The notes under the pieces were generated by a model. It was not told the DNA's origin, ran no database searches, and was given only the letters and a program-made list of their open reading frames with translations. A program made the translations under genes and the position numbers. Shown piece after piece: positions 35,741 to 43,615 of a stretch of 64,000 nucleotides of DNA. Numbering within the stretch: the first letter of the stretch is position 1; each line of letters starts with the position of its first letter. Source of the stretch: Nocardiopsis_B sediminis (GTDB lineage Bacteria; Actinomycetota; Actinomycetes; Streptosporangiales; Streptosporangiaceae); NCBI RefSeq assembly GCF_042650565.1, contig NZ_JBHSBH010000007.1, positions 310,001 to 374,000 of the forward strand. The letters run 5' to 3'.

Positions 35741-36517
35741 ATGGCGGACGAGGCGCCAAAGGTCGGGCTGGGGATCGACATCGGCGGGAGCGGGATCAAG
35801 GGGGCACCGGTCGACCTCACGACCGGGGAGTTCATCGTCGACCGGCTGAAGATCGCGACGCCGCAACCCTCCACCCCCGAGGCGGTGGCGAAGGTGGTCG
35901 CGGAGATCGCCTCGGCGTTCCCCGAGCACGTCGGACCGGCCACCCCGCTGGGCGTCACCTTCCCCGCGGTCATCCGGCACGGGGTGGCGCGCAGCGCCGC
36001 CAACGTCGACCCGTCCTGGATCGGCACCGATGTCGAGACGCTGCTGGCCGAGGAGACCGGGCGGCGGGTCTACGTGGTCAACGACGCCGACGCCGCGGCC
36101 GTGGCCGAGGACCGCTACGGGGCCGCCAAGGACGCGTCGGGCGTGGTGCTGCTGACGACGCTGGGCACGGGGATCGGCACCGCGCTGCTGGTGGACGGCC
36201 GGCTGGTGCCCAACACCGAGTTCGGCCACCTGGAGATCGACGGCCACGACGCCGAGACCCGGGCCGCCTCCAGTGCAAAGGAGCGCGAGGACCTGTCGTA
36301 TGAGAAATGGGCGCGCGAGCGATTGCAGCGCTACTACTCCGTGGTGGAGATGCTCCTGTCGCCCGACCTGATCGTGGTGGGCGGCGGGGTCAGCCGCAAG
36401 GCCGACAAGTTCCTGCCGCTGCTCGAGCTGACCGCCCCGATCGTGGCGGCGCAGCTGCGCAACACCGCCGGGATCGTGGGGGCCGCCGCGCTGGCGGCCG
36501 ACCGGTTCGGCGGCTGA
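35741..36517 (+). CDS. ppgK: Polyphosphate glucokinase
   Basis: A 258-residue ROK-type kinase that phosphorylates glucose with inorganic polyphosphate (and often ATP). The phosphate-binding motif GIDIGGSGIKGAPVD is at residues 10-24, followed by VNDADAAAVAED, LTTLGTGIGTALLVDG and the sugar-binding NTEFGHLEIDG. The C-terminal part has IVVGGGVSRKADKFLP. The ATG at 35741 has AAGGG upstream. The gene is divergent from trmI. Glucose imported by the sugar ABC systems in this window would be a plausible substrate (inference). Confidence 0.94.
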   Translation: MADEAPKVGLGIDIGGSGIKGAPVDLTTGEFIVDRLKIATPQPSTPEAVAKVVAEIASAFPEHVGPATPLGVTFPAVIRHGVARSAANVDPSWIGTDVETLLAEETGRRVYVVNDADAAAVAEDRYGAAKDASGVVLLTTLGTGIGTALLVDGRLVPNTEFGHLEIDGHDAETRAASSAKEREDLSYEKWARERLQRYYSVVEMLLSPDLIVVGGGVSRKADKFLPLLELTAPIVAAQLRNTAGIVGAAALAADRFGG

Positions 36518-36566
36518 GGCTCCCGGCCCCGGCCGGGGGACGGGCGGTCAGGCGGTGGGCCGGGCG

Positions 36567-36588
36567 CCCGGGGACGGCAGTCCCCGGG
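36567..36588. terminator. Hairpin between ppgK and convergent hypothetical gene
   Basis: A 9-bp perfect stem (36567-36575 with 36580-36588) with a GGCA loop lies between stops at 36517 and 36595. Confidence 0.65.
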
Positions 36589-36594
36589 GACGGC

Positions 36595-36963
36595 TCACCG
36601 GCCCCGCCGCGGGCCGAGCACCCGCACGATGCGCCGGGCGGCGTCGGCGGTCTCGCCCGCCGGGGTGAGCGGCGCTGCGTGCGGCGCCGTGGTCGTGGGG
36701 TCGTTGCTCCAGCGCAGCCACCACCACAGGCGCCCGCGGTGCGGGCGCAGGACCGCGCGCTGGATGCGGCGCGCGGGGCCGTAGGCGATCGCGTCGACGG
36801 CACCGATGGCGCCGTCCATGCGCGCCTCCAGGCCGCAGGAGCGCAGTTCAGAGGTGAGATCGGTGAGAGCGCTCAACCAGGCCGCGTCGATCGCGGAACT
36901 GTCAAGGCGGCGGCCGGATCCGGCCATGCTGGGAGTGCCGGACGGTGGGGTCTCGACGGTCAT
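36595..36963 (-). CDS. Hypothetical protein (122 aa) divergent from XRE regulator
   Basis: A 122-residue protein starting MTVETPPSG, with AGGAG 5 bases before the ATG at 36963. It has a central helical stretch (SALTDLTSELRSCGLEARMDG), a basic Trp-rich strand (RGRLWWWLRWSNDP) and an Arg-rich C-terminus (DAARRIVRVLGPRRGR). I do not recognise a named family, but small proteins of this kind are often divergent to XRE regulators in actinomycetes. It shares an intergenic region with the XRE/TPR gene at 37128. Confidence 0.65.
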   Translation of the reverse strand: MTVETPPSGTPSMAGSGRRLDSSAIDAAWLSALTDLTSELRSCGLEARMDGAIGAVDAIAYGPARRIQRAVLRPHRGRLWWWLRWSNDPTTTAPHAAPLTPAGETADAARRIVRVLGPRRGR

Positions 36964-37054
36964 CGGTACTCCTGACTCATGCGGAGAATTCGCAGGACCA
37001 CGGGGACTTTGGTCCCTTGACTGTGCATCTCGGACGGGCTGCACGGGACCGCTC

Positions 37055-37069
37055 ATGCGCATTACGCAT
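37055..37069. promoter_or_regulatory. Short inverted repeat in divergent promoter region
   Basis: ATGCG-CATTA-CGCAT has 5-bp arms and lies in an AT-rich patch between the divergent genes at 36963 and 37128. It is a possible binding site for the XRE regulator. Confidence 0.35.
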
Positions 37070-37127
37070 AGCATCATTTCTTTCACACATAGCCACTAAA
37101 TCCAGGTGGTAACCCTAACCTAGGCTC

Positions 37128-38393
37128 ATGCCCGAACGTGACGGCGCTCTGCCGCCGGAGTTTTGGTCGCGGCCCGCCATCGCGGGCGCATTGGCCACAT
37201 GCGACATAGCGGCGATCGTCGAGGGGATCAGGATCGCCCGCGGATGGTCACAGGGGGAGCTCGCGCTCACGGTGGGGTACTCGCAGAGCTGGGTCTCGCG
37301 GGTGGTCAACCGGCAGCAGTCGCTCACCGTCGAGCAGGTACGCGACCTCACGGGCCGGCTCGGCATCCCGGTCCACCTCCTCCGGTTCGCGGGCCCCGCG
37401 GTTCCGGGGAAGGGGGCGGATCCCACGCGACGCAGGGAATTCGGAAAGGTCATGGCCGCAGCGGCGCTGCCGCTGCCCGCGGCACCACCGGGGGGCGACC
37501 TGGACGACACCACGGCGCCGGCCCTGCGCGCCATCACCGGCGGGCAGCGCCGGCTCGACGCGTCGTCGCCGGCGCGCGACCTCGCCCAAGGGGCGGTGGC
37601 CCATGTGGACCTTACAGCGCGCACCCTGGAGCGGGCGAGGCACACGCCGCTGGCCGCCGACATCGCTGGCGCGGCCGCCGAGGCGGCCGGCTTCGCCGCC
37701 TGGCTCCACGCCGACATGGGCGACAACGGGTCGGCGCGCGCCCACTACGGCACCGCCGTCCGGCGGGCGCGCGAAGCCGGCCACCGCCTGCTCAACGTCT
37801 ACATGCTCGGCAGCCTGGCCTCCTTCGAGACCGACGCCGACGACCCCGCGCTGGGCCTGGCGCTGGCGCGCGAAGCCACGCGGCGGCTGGGCCCGGCCCC
37901 CCACCCCACGGCCGCGGCCTGGCTGGCCTGCGTGCGGGCCCTGGCCCATGCGGGCATGGGCGGCTCGGCCGCGGCGGCGGAGGAGCTGCGCTTCGCCGAG
38001 CAGCAGGTGAACCGGCCCGGCAACACCGCGCCGCCGTGGCCGTGGGTGTTCCCCTTCGACCACACCAAGGTCGCCGGGTGCCGTGCCGTGGTGGCGGTGC
38101 GGCTGCACCGCCCGGGCGAGGCGCGCGCCGCATTCGCCGTGGCGCTGGCCGGTGCCCGGCCCGGCGCCAAGCAGGGGGCGATGCTCATGGCGGAGCTGGC
38201 CACGGCCCACGCCGACTCCGGCGACATCGACGAGGCGTTCCTGCTGGCCGCCGAGGCGCTGCGCGCCGGGCGGCGGTTCGGCTCCGAGCGCGTGGTCGCC
38301 CGGGTGCGCCGGTTCCGCCGCGCCTACCAGGGGCCCGGCGCGCGGTGTATGACCGAACTGGACGAGGAACTCGCCGCCGGGGCGGTGGTGTAG
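37128..38393 (+). CDS. XRE-family regulator with TPR-like C-terminal region
   Basis: A 421-residue protein. The N-terminal HTH spans about residues 28-80 (IRIARGWSQGELALTVGYSQSWVSRVVN). After a Pro-rich linker, residues about 150-400 form helical repeats resembling TPRs (AARTLERARH-like, MGDNGSARAHYGTAVRRAREAG, DPALGLALAREATRRLG, GAMLMAELATAHADSGDIDEAF). Proteins of this layout are common in actinomycetes and may sense a ligand or peptide through the repeats. It is followed after about 105 bases by a SLOG-type gene on the same strand. Confidence 0.85.
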   Translation: MPERDGALPPEFWSRPAIAGALATCDIAAIVEGIRIARGWSQGELALTVGYSQSWVSRVVNRQQSLTVEQVRDLTGRLGIPVHLLRFAGPAVPGKGADPTRRREFGKVMAAAALPLPAAPPGGDLDDTTAPALRAITGGQRRLDASSPARDLAQGAVAHVDLTARTLERARHTPLAADIAGAAAEAAGFAAWLHADMGDNGSARAHYGTAVRRAREAGHRLLNVYMLGSLASFETDADDPALGLALAREATRRLGPAPHPTAAAWLACVRALAHAGMGGSAAAAEELRFAEQQVNRPGNTAPPWPWVFPFDHTKVAGCRAVVAVRLHRPGEARAAFAVALAGARPGAKQGAMLMAELATAHADSGDIDEAFLLAAEALRAGRRFGSERVVARVRRFRRAYQGPGARCMTELDEELAAGAVV

Positions 38394-38499
38394 CCGCCCG
38401 CACGGCGCCCGCGTCCCGGCCCCTCGCACGGGCGGAGCCCGGTCCCCGCTCCGCCGCCCCGCCCTCTTCGACCCGTCCCTCCGACGAAGGAGCACCGCC

Positions 38500-38973
38500 A
38501 TGCCGCGCATCGCGGTCACCGGACACCGTCAGCTCCCCGCCGATGTGGAACGTGCCGTCGACACGGCCGTCCGCGCCCGCCTCGCCGCCGTGGCCGGCCC
38601 GCTCACAGGTCTGTCGTGCCTGGCCGACGGCGCCGACACCCTCTTCGCCCGGGCCGTCCTGGACGCCGGAGGGGACCTGGAGGTGGTCGTGCCCGCCGCC
38701 GGGTACCGCGATGCCCTGCCCGCCGGGCACCACGACGCCTACGACGCGCTGATGGCCGCGGCCGCCCGGATACACCGGCTGGCCCACCGCGCGTCCTCCC
38801 CCGCCGCGCACATGGACGCCGGGCGCCACCTGGTGGACCACTGCGACGAAGTGGTGGCGGTGTGGGACGGCCGGCCGGCGCGCGGCTACGGCGGCACCGC
38901 CGACATCGTGGGCTACGCGCGCTCCCGGCGGCGGCCCGTCACCGTGGTCTGGCCGGCGGGCGCCGCGCGCTGA
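38500..38973 (+). CDS. SLOG/Rossmann-like nucleotide-binding protein
   Basis: A 157-residue protein with hallmarks of SLOG (LOG/DprA/YpsA-like) folds: an N-terminal VTGHRQL motif, GLSCLADGADTLFARAVL (glycine/acidic nucleotide site), VVVPAAGYRDAL, and the C-terminal VVAVWDGRPARGYGGTADIVGYAR. SLOG proteins bind or cleave nucleotides or nucleotide-derived ligands, and some act in signalling or defence. GGAG precedes the ATG at 38500. Its partner is probably the upstream XRE/TPR regulator. Confidence 0.75.
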   Translation: MPRIAVTGHRQLPADVERAVDTAVRARLAAVAGPLTGLSCLADGADTLFARAVLDAGGDLEVVVPAAGYRDALPAGHHDAYDALMAAAARIHRLAHRASSPAAHMDAGRHLVDHCDEVVAVWDGRPARGYGGTADIVGYARSRRRPVTVVWPAGAAR

Positions 38974-38997
38974 GCGCGGGCGGCGCCGCGGCCGGGG

Positions 38998-40167
38998 TCA
39001 GACCCCGGCGAAGGCGGCGTTGACGTCGGCGGTGCGCAGCACCCCGAACACCGACCCGTCGGTGTCGACCACCAGGTACTCCGCCACGGGGTGGCGGCGC
39101 AGCGCGTCGAGCAGGTCCTCGCCGTCGAGGTCGGCCGAGACCACGGCCCCCGCGGTGATCGCGCGGGCCACGCTGGTGACCGGCACCCAGGGGCGCCGGT
39201 GCTCCGGGACGGCCCGGGCCGCGGGGTCGCTGACGATGGACACCGGGGTGCCCGCGGAATCGGCGATGACGACCGCCCGCGCGCCGGCCTCGCCCATGCG
39301 CCGGTCGGCCTCGGCCACAGAGGTGTCGCCCGGCACCGCGACAGCGGGGTGGGCCAGGGAGCGGGCGCGTAGCCGGGGGATGCGCTCGCGGATGCGCGCG
39401 GCGCGCAGCGCCGATCCCGCGCCCATCCACATGAACGAGCCGAGCAGCACGCCCCACAACACCGCGAACAGGCTCGGGGTCACCCCCAGCGACCAGGCGT
39501 AGGCCAGCGGCAGCAGCACCACCGCGGCGGCCAGCAGCCGGCCGCCCCACGCCGCCACGACCGTCCCCGCGCCGGGGCGGCGTGTCAGCTTCCACACCGC
39601 GGCGCGCACCAGCCGGCCGCCGTCGAGCGGCAGCCCGGGCAGCAGGTTGAACACGCCGACCACGAGGTTGGCCACCCACAGCTGCCAGATGAGCACCCCG
39701 GCGATGGTGAGCGGGTTGACGAACAGGTAGCCGATGAAGCCCAGCCCGGCCAGCACCAGGGACAGCAACGGGCCGGAGAACGCGATCCAGAACTCGCGGC
39801 CGGGTGTGGGCGCCTCGCGCTCGATCTCGGAGACCCCGCCGAGCATGTACAGGGTGATGCGGCGGACCGGGAGCCCGTACATGCGGGCGACCACCGAGTG
39901 GGCCAGTTCGTGGATCAGCACCGAGGCGTAGAGCAGGACCGCGAAGGCGAACGCGACCAGGTAGGAGACCGCGCCCAGGTGCAGGGTGCGCTCGACCACC
40001 GGCTCGTAGAGCACGGTGATGATCACCGCGATGATCAGCCACGAGGGGGTGACGTAGATGGGGATGCCGAACGGGCGCCCCATGAGCAGCCCGGGCTTGC
40101 GCCCTCCGGCGTTGGCGTCGCGCTCACGGGCGGGCTGCTGCGGGGGCGTACTGCCGTCGTCGGTCAC
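38998..40167 (-). CDS. Site-2 protease family membrane metalloprotease with CBS domains
   Basis: A 389-residue intramembrane zinc protease of the Rip3/SpoIVFB-like group. The zinc motif HELAH is at residues 86-90 and the third ligand in LPLDGGRL (about 180-186). Six membrane segments are apparent; a tandem CBS region fills about 268-389 (AVAVPGDTSVAEADRRM, AEYLVVDTDGSVFGVLRTADV). Such proteases cleave membrane-bound anti-sigma or other regulatory proteins; CBS pairs usually sense adenylates. The GTG at 40167 follows closely on a GGAGC. It is divergent from the nuclease gene, with only 63 bases between. Confidence 0.92.
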   Translation of the reverse strand: MTDDGSTPPQQPARERDANAGGRKPGLLMGRPFGIPIYVTPSWLIIAVIITVLYEPVVERTLHLGAVSYLVAFAFAVLLYASVLIHELAHSVVARMYGLPVRRITLYMLGGVSEIEREAPTPGREFWIAFSGPLLSLVLAGLGFIGYLFVNPLTIAGVLIWQLWVANLVVGVFNLLPGLPLDGGRLVRAAVWKLTRRPGAGTVVAAWGGRLLAAAVVLLPLAYAWSLGVTPSLFAVLWGVLLGSFMWMGAGSALRAARIRERIPRLRARSLAHPAVAVPGDTSVAEADRRMGEAGARAVVIADSAGTPVSIVSDPAARAVPEHRRPWVPVTSVARAITAGAVVSADLDGEDLLDALRRHPVAEYLVVDTDGSVFGVLRTADVNAAFAGV

Positions 40168-40230
40168 GCTCCAAGGCTATGTCGTCGCGAAGGCGCCCGC
40201 CGCCCAGGCGTGCCGTCATAGTGTGGGCCC

Positions 40231-41040
40231 ATGTCCTCCCCGCGCCCTGCTCCCCTGGTCCCGTCGCTGTCGCCCTCGCGGGCCTCCGACTTCCTCCAGT
40301 GCCCGCTGCTGTTCCGCTTCCGGGTGATCGACCGGCTGCCCGAGAAGCCCAGCGCCGCCGCGCTGCGCGGCACGCTCGTGCACGCCGTCCTGGAGCGCCT
40401 CTATGAGCTGCCGGCCGAGACCCGCACGCCGCGCACCGCGCTGTCGCTGCTGGAACCGCAGTGGGACCGGCTGCGCGAGCGCAGGCCCGAGACCGCCGAG
40501 CTGTTCGCCGACGAGAAGGCCCTGACCGCCTGGCTGGAGGAGGCGCGCACCCTGCTGGCGCGCTACTTCGAGCTGGAGCAGCCGCAGCGGCTGGAGCCGC
40601 GCGAGCGCGAGATGCGCCTGGAGGTGACGCTGGAATCGGGCCTGCTGCTGCGCGGCTACGTCGACCGGCTCGACGTCGCCCCCACCGGGCAGATCCGCGT
40701 CGTCGACTACAAGACCGGCAAGTCCCCCCACCCCCGCTACGAGGACAAGGCGAAGTTCCAGATCTTCTTCTACGCGGTGATGCTCTGGCGGGAGCTGGGC
40801 GAGGTGCCGACCCGCTTGCAGCTGCTCTACCTGGGCGACGGCTCGGTGCGCTGGTACGAGCCCACCGAGGCCGAGTTGAAGGCCGCCGAATCGGAGATCC
40901 TGGGGATCTGGCGCGACATCGAGGCCACCGCGCGCTCGGGCCACTGGCCGGCCAAGCGCAGCAAGCTGTGCGGCTGGTGCGAGCACCAGGCGGTCTGCCC
41001 CGAGTTCGGCGGCACCCCGCCGCCCCTGCCCCAGCGCTGA
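40231..41040 (+). CDS. RecB-family PD-(D/E)XK exonuclease with Fe-S cluster motif
   Basis: A 269-residue nuclease of the Cas4/AddB-like type. Catalytic residues are visible in GTLVHAVLE (His), GYVDRLDV (Asp) and VVDYKTGKS (Asp-x-Lys). Cys24 (FLQCPLLFRF) and the C-terminal cysteines of LCGWCEHQAVCPEFG give the four ligands expected for a [4Fe-4S] cluster. It resembles the nuclease encoded near mpa/trmI in Mycobacterium. There is no ribosome site, but TAGTGT 7-12 bases upstream suggests a leaderless transcript. Confidence 0.9.
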   Translation: MSSPRPAPLVPSLSPSRASDFLQCPLLFRFRVIDRLPEKPSAAALRGTLVHAVLERLYELPAETRTPRTALSLLEPQWDRLRERRPETAELFADEKALTAWLEEARTLLARYFELEQPQRLEPREREMRLEVTLESGLLLRGYVDRLDVAPTGQIRVVDYKTGKSPHPRYEDKAKFQIFFYAVMLWRELGEVPTRLQLLYLGDGSVRWYEPTEAELKAAESEILGIWRDIEATARSGHWPAKRSKLCGWCEHQAVCPEFGGTPPPLPQR

Positions 41041-41125
41041 CGACGGCGGGCTCCTCCTGACGGATGAGGCGAGATCCCCCCGGGGAAGGTCGGGCCCGGG
41101 ACCGGGGACGATCTAGCGTTGTGGC

Positions 41126-42412
41126 GTGACCACCTCACCAGCGCAGCGCGCGGGCGGCCCGGCCGCGCGCGGCGGCGCAGAGGCTCCCGCGCCGCCCGTG
41201 CCCCGGCGGTTCGCCGCCGTCCCGTGGGCGTGGCTGACCGACGCCCTGATCGTGGTGGTACTGGCTGCGTACAACGCCGCTTTGGCGTCGGTGGTGGCCA
41301 CGGAGGCGGGCACGGTGTTCGTCGACGCCGCGGCCGGCCAGGCCGCCGGGCTGCTGGTGGCGCTGGTGCTGGCGGCGCGCCGGTACCTGCCGTTCACCAC
41401 GCTGGCGGTACTGATGGCGGCCGGCTTCGCCTTCGAGCACCTGCACGTGTTCGTGTGGGGGGTGGTCTCGGTCGGCATCGCGGTGGCCGCCTATTCGGTG
41501 GGGCGCCACCTCACCCTGGCCAGGTCGGCGGTGGGGCTGGGCGCGGCGGTGGCCCTGGACGTGGCCGCCACCCTGTTCGCCCCGGCCCCGGTCCTCGAAC
41601 CCGCCGTGTTCCCCTGGATCGACCTCGTCCTGGTCCTGGGCTGGATGGCGGGGGCCTGGTGGGTCGGTCGGCTGGTGCGGATGCGCGCATTCCACATCGC
41701 CGAGCTGCGGGCCCGCGCGGAGCGGCTCGAACTGGCGCGCGACGCCTATGCCCGCGCCGCGCTGGTCGAGGAGCGCGCGCGCATCGCACGCGAACTGCAC
41801 GACGTCGTCGCCCACCACGTGAGCGTGATGACGGTCCAGGCCACGGCGGGGCGCCGGGTGATCGACCGCTCGCCCGAGCGCGCCCGCCAGACGCTCGCCG
41901 AGATCGAGCAGACCGGCCGCCAGGCGCTGGCCGAGATGCGGCGGATCATCGGCGTGCTGCGCGTGCCCGAGGCGGCCGGAGCCGACCGCGGGCCGCAGCC
42001 GGGGGTGGCCGGGCTGGCCGACCTGGTGCACCAGATGGGCGAGGCCGGGGTGCGGGTGGAGCTGGAGGTGTCGGGCGAGCCGGCCGCCCTGCCCCCGGGG
42101 CTCGACCTCACCCTGTACCGGGTCGCCCAGGAATCGCTCACCAACGTCCTCAAGCACGCCGGTGAGGGGGCGCACGCGACGGTCGTGCTGGCCTTCGGCG
42201 CCCGCGACGTCGAGCTGTCCGTAGAGGACCGCGGTCCCGGCGACGGCGCCGCCGCGGGCGCCGCGGCCCCCTCCGACGAACCGGGCCACGGCCTGCTGGG
42301 GATGCGCGAACGCGTCGCCCTGTTCGGCGGCGAGCTGCACGCCGGCGCACGCGAGGGCGGCGGGTTCCGGGTCCGCGTGCGGCTCCCGCTGGAGGCCGGT
42401 ACCGGCCGGTGA
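41126..42412 (+). CDS. Two-component sensor histidine kinase (NarL-type partner)
   Basis: A 428-residue kinase. About five membrane segments cover residues 30-175 (ALIVVVLAAYNAALASVV, AAGLLVALVLAAR, and so on). The HisKA_3 dimerisation box ERARIARELHDVVAHHVSVM contains the phospho-acceptor His, and the C-terminal ATPase domain has ESLTNVLKHAGEG (N box), VEDRGPGDG (G1) and GHGLLGMRERVALFGG (G2). The GTG at 41126 is about 7 bases after TAGCGT, so translation may be leaderless. It forms an operon with the response regulator 48 bases downstream. The stimulus is unknown. Confidence 0.93.
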   Translation: MTTSPAQRAGGPAARGGAEAPAPPVPRRFAAVPWAWLTDALIVVVLAAYNAALASVVATEAGTVFVDAAAGQAAGLLVALVLAARRYLPFTTLAVLMAAGFAFEHLHVFVWGVVSVGIAVAAYSVGRHLTLARSAVGLGAAVALDVAATLFAPAPVLEPAVFPWIDLVLVLGWMAGAWWVGRLVRMRAFHIAELRARAERLELARDAYARAALVEERARIARELHDVVAHHVSVMTVQATAGRRVIDRSPERARQTLAEIEQTGRQALAEMRRIIGVLRVPEAAGADRGPQPGVAGLADLVHQMGEAGVRVELEVSGEPAALPPGLDLTLYRVAQESLTNVLKHAGEGAHATVVLAFGARDVELSVEDRGPGDGAAAGAAAPSDEPGHGLLGMRERVALFGGELHAGAREGGGFRVRVRLPLEAGTGR

Positions 42413-42460
42413 CCCGGTCGGCGGCGCGGCCGGCCCCGGTGATCGGGAAGAATCGGGGAC

Positions 42461-43144
42461 ATGCCCATCAGTGTCCTGCTCGTCGACGACCAGCCCCTCC
42501 TGCGGACCGGGTTCCGGCTGATCCTGGAATCGGAGCCTGAGGTGTCGGTCGTCGGCGAGGCCGCCGACGGCCGCGAGGCCGTCTCCGCCGCCAAGCGGCT
42601 ACTGCCCGATGTGGTGCTCATGGACATCCGCATGCCCGGCAAGGACGGCATCGACGCCACCCGCGAGATCCTCGCGTGGGCGGCCGGCACCGACCGGCAG
42701 GTGCGGGTGCTCGTGCTCACGACGTTCGACATCGACGAGTACGTGGTCGAGGCGCTGCGCGCCGGGGCCAGCGGCTTCCTGCTCAAGGACGTGCCGCCCG
42801 ACGAGCTGCTGGCGGCGATCCGGGTGGTGGCCGAGGGCAACGCGATCGTCGCTCCGACGGTGACCCGGCGGCTGCTGGACCGCTTCTCCCACCAGCTCCC
42901 CTCCACCCGCGCCCGGCCCGCAGACCGGCTGGAGCAACTGACCGAGCGCGAGCGGGAGGTCCTGCGGCTGCTCGCGCGAGGGCTGTCCAACGCCGAGATC
43001 GCGCGCCGCCTGGTGGTCAGCGAGACCACGGTCAAGACCCACGTCGGCAACGTCCTGACCAAGCTGGGCCTGCGCGACCGGGTGCAGGCCGTGGTGCACG
43101 CCTACGAGGCCGGGATCGTCCGGCCGGGCGAGGGCGACGACTGA
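42461..43144 (+). CDS. LuxR/NarL-family response regulator
   Basis: A 227-residue regulator. The receiver domain (1-120) has the acidic pair VDDQ (9-10), the phosphorylation site Asp55 in VVLMDIRMPG, Thr in VLVLTTFD, and Lys in FLLKDVPP. The C-terminal LuxR HTH is LTEREREVLRLLARGLSN, then ETTVKTHVGNVLTKLG. It is the partner of the upstream histidine kinase. Confidence 0.95.
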   Translation: MPISVLLVDDQPLLRTGFRLILESEPEVSVVGEAADGREAVSAAKRLLPDVVLMDIRMPGKDGIDATREILAWAAGTDRQVRVLVLTTFDIDEYVVEALRAGASGFLLKDVPPDELLAAIRVVAEGNAIVAPTVTRRLLDRFSHQLPSTRARPADRLEQLTEREREVLRLLARGLSNAEIARRLVVSETTVKTHVGNVLTKLGLRDRVQAVVHAYEAGIVRPGEGDD

Positions 43145-43615
43145 CCCGGCGCGCGCCCGGGGCCGCTCCGGCGCCGCGGGCCTATTAGGGTCCGGCCAGA
43201 ACCGACATCAGCGACGCGTCCGACCGGCGCGCCCGCGGGTCGCGACCCGCGCCCCGCAGGCGGGCGCGCCGCCGCCCCCGCGGGGACGCCGCAGGCGGGA
43301 AGACCCCTGACGCCGCCGCGGTCCCCGGCCGTTCGCGCGCCGCGCGAGGGCACTCGGCCGGACGTCCGCAACCGGGTCCGGAGGGCCGCATTCGGCACGC
43401 GATCGCCGCTGAACCGTGTGCTGCCCGCTTACCGACCGTAACCTTGATCAAAGGCTGTACCTGCGACGATGGTCGGTGACGGACCTCACCCGGGAGCATG
43501 TGGGGGTGCCGCCAACCGCTGGAGGATTCCCGGCGTCCCATCCGGGGCTCCGCCACCGGGCGCGACCGTGCCCCGACTCCGTGCTCCTTGTCCGAGGAGG
43601 TATCGAAAGCCGCCG
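43145..43615 (+). other. Long intergenic leader before thrE-like gene
   Basis: About 470 bases with no convincing gene. The first 250 bases are extremely GC-rich. The last 200 hold an AT-richer patch (43430-43470, including CCTTGATCAAAGG) followed by complementary G/C runs that could fold. I compared it by eye with common riboswitch classes (glycine, c-di-AMP, cobalamin, SAM, fluoride) and saw no match. Confidence 0.4.

Noticed and set aside
40231..41040. The RecB-like nuclease as a Cas4 of a CRISPR system
   Set aside because: No CRISPR repeats or other cas genes are present; the gene sits in the conserved trmI/arc neighbourhood, where a housekeeping RecB-like nuclease is usual.
43400..43615. 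A known riboswitch class before the ThrE-like gene
   Set aside because: By eye the conserved cores of the glycine, c-di-AMP, cobalamin, SAM and fluoride classes are missing; listed only as an unexplained leader.
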